Both the position numbers and the translations under genes were made by a program. Below, one piece after another: positions 4,912 through 5,249 of a stretch of DNA of 5,249 nt. The notes under the pieces are model-generated. The model was not told the origin of the DNA and did no database searches. It worked only from the letters and a program-made list of their open reading frames with translations. How positions within the stretch are numbered: the first letter of the stretch is position 1; every line of letters begins with the position of its first letter. Source of the DNA: Beijerinckiaceae bacterium (GTDB lineage Bacteria > Pseudomonadota > Alphaproteobacteria > Rhizobiales > Beijerinckiaceae); assembly GCA_022702195.1 (NCBI GenBank), contig JAKONB010000607.1, forward strand, positions 1-5,249, given 5' to 3'.

Positions 4912-5031
4912 ATGCGGCGCACGGAACAGACATACAGAGCGTTCTACCCGATCCTCGGAATCGGCAGAACGCTCGCATGGGGCGCCGTGATGACGATGTT
5001 CGGTGTCGTGCTGCTGTCGATCTTTCCATGA
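4912..5031 (+). CDS. Possible 39-residue single-span membrane protein
   Basis: The ORF starts at ATG 4912 and stops at TGA 5029-5031. It has a basic, polar N-terminus (MRRTEQTYRAFYP) and a hydrophobic segment over about residues 20-38 (TLAWGAVMTMFGVVLLSIF), as in small inner-membrane proteins. Codon third positions are mostly G or C, unlike the AT-rich DNA just before it, which supports coding. The frame is open back to TTG 4795, but that TTG belongs to the TTGACA box. No good ribosome binding site precedes 4912; GAGG at 4884 is too far. A strong hairpin (4937-4974) lies inside the ORF, so a structured RNA is an alternative. I do not recognise the family. Confidence 0.45.
   Translation: MRRTEQTYRAFYPILGIGRTLAWGAVMTMFGVVLLSIFP
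4937..4974. other. Strong nested hairpin inside the small ORF
   Basis: The perfect 9-bp arms GAGCGTTCT (4937-4945) and AGAACGCTC (4966-4974) enclose 20 bases that can form an inner stem, CCGATCC with GGAATCGG, with one bulged A. No T-run follows on either strand. It may act in mRNA structure or mark a non-coding RNA. Confidence 0.65.
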
Positions 5032-5087
5032 TGGGGGTGTTCCAAGGGAAGGCCCGAGAGGGTCAGGTCTTGTCTCGGTGCCAGAGC

Positions 5088-5101
5088 GGTCAGGGCTGAC
5101 C
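5088..5101. other. Short palindrome GGTCAGGGCTGACC
   Basis: This is a 14-base inverted repeat (GGTCAG with CTGACC), 57 bases after the small ORF. A second weak stem, CCGAGA/TCTCGG, lies at 5054-5078. Neither is followed by a T-run, so a terminator role is only a possibility. Nothing else is seen between 5032 and 5147. Confidence 0.35.
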
Positions 5102-5147
5102 TTGCGGCTGCCGGGGATGATGGGCGTGGACCAGGCACGCGAAGCGG

Positions 5148-5249
5148 ATGATCGAGGTTCGGATTGACGACTCACAGGGCATCGTGCGCGGTGCCCGAAT
5201 GCGCAATGCACCCACTGCAGCACATCGGACCCAGCTTGACATGCTGAAT
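5148..5249 (+). CDS. Possible start of a gene, cut by the window end
   Basis: ATG 5148 opens a frame of 34 codons that runs off the right edge without a stop (MIEVRIDDSQGIVRGARMRN...). The upstream frame is closed by TGA at 5118-5120, so 5148 is the natural start. There is no clear ribosome binding site (GAAGCGG abuts the ATG). No family is recognisable from so short a piece. The minus strand is also open here in one frame (5248 down to about 5099), so the coding strand is uncertain. Confidence 0.3.
   Translation, partial: MIEVRIDDSQGIVRGARMRNAPTAAHRTQLDMLN

Noticed and set aside
5150..5175. tRNA-like GGTTCGGATT segment
   Set aside because: No cloverleaf, acceptor stem or anticodon arm can be built around it.
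4756..5223. 155-codon minus-strand ORF covering the right intergenic region and the small ORF
   Set aside because: It crosses the AT-rich promoter region and the strong hairpin, and its composition (Arg, Ser, Pro, His) and lack of a motif suggest chance.

Overview
The window reads as chromosomal DNA of a GC-rich alphaproteobacterium. Methylobacterium/Methylorubrum or another Hyphomicrobiales is my best guess, from the style of the trimeric adhesin (head repeats, 'VTSDANGNL' linker, C-terminal Trp) and the GC-rich codon use. The genus is an inference, not something the sequence proves.

Layout. Positions 1-1878 (+) hold the 3' part of a large trimeric autotransporter adhesin gene (YadA/Hia type). 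Several head and neck repeat modules are followed by a short stalk and the outer-membrane anchor, and the 5' end lies outside the window. A second gene (1872-2483, +) overlaps its stop codon by seven bases. It encodes a secreted protein with a probable NTF2-like core and a Pro/Lys-rich tail, so the pair looks translationally coupled. Positions 2484-2951 carry no convincing gene but are rich in hairpins. A small PqqD-family protein (2952-3257, +) follows, with no modifying enzyme in view. It sits between two diverged direct copies of an ~80-bp sequence (2806-2885 and 3327-3406), possibly remnants of insertion-sequence ends. Positions 3258-3697 are non-coding and end in a strong 11-bp inverted repeat just beyond the 3' end of an AraC-family regulator gene (3698-4702, -, GTG start). 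The AT-rich segment 4703-4911 looks like a divergent promoter region, with a TTGACA box and an adjoining palindrome. It separates the regulator from a possible 39-residue single-span membrane protein (4912-5031, +). The right edge may contain the start of another gene (5148 onward, +).

How the parts may work together. The adhesin and its overlapping partner form one surface or periplasmic expression unit. The AraC regulator may control itself and the divergent small membrane-protein transcript, but its target is not shown by the sequence. The PqqD-like protein would normally present a peptide to a modifying enzyme or act in a related complex, and no partner is visible here. I see no CRISPR array, tRNA, rRNA, intact insertion sequence, or complete defence or biosynthetic system. 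The most unusual points are the overlapping adhesin partner, the repeat-flanked orphan PqqD gene, the hairpin cluster at 2527-2751, the AraC protein lacking a normally conserved glycine, and the hairpin-containing small ORF.
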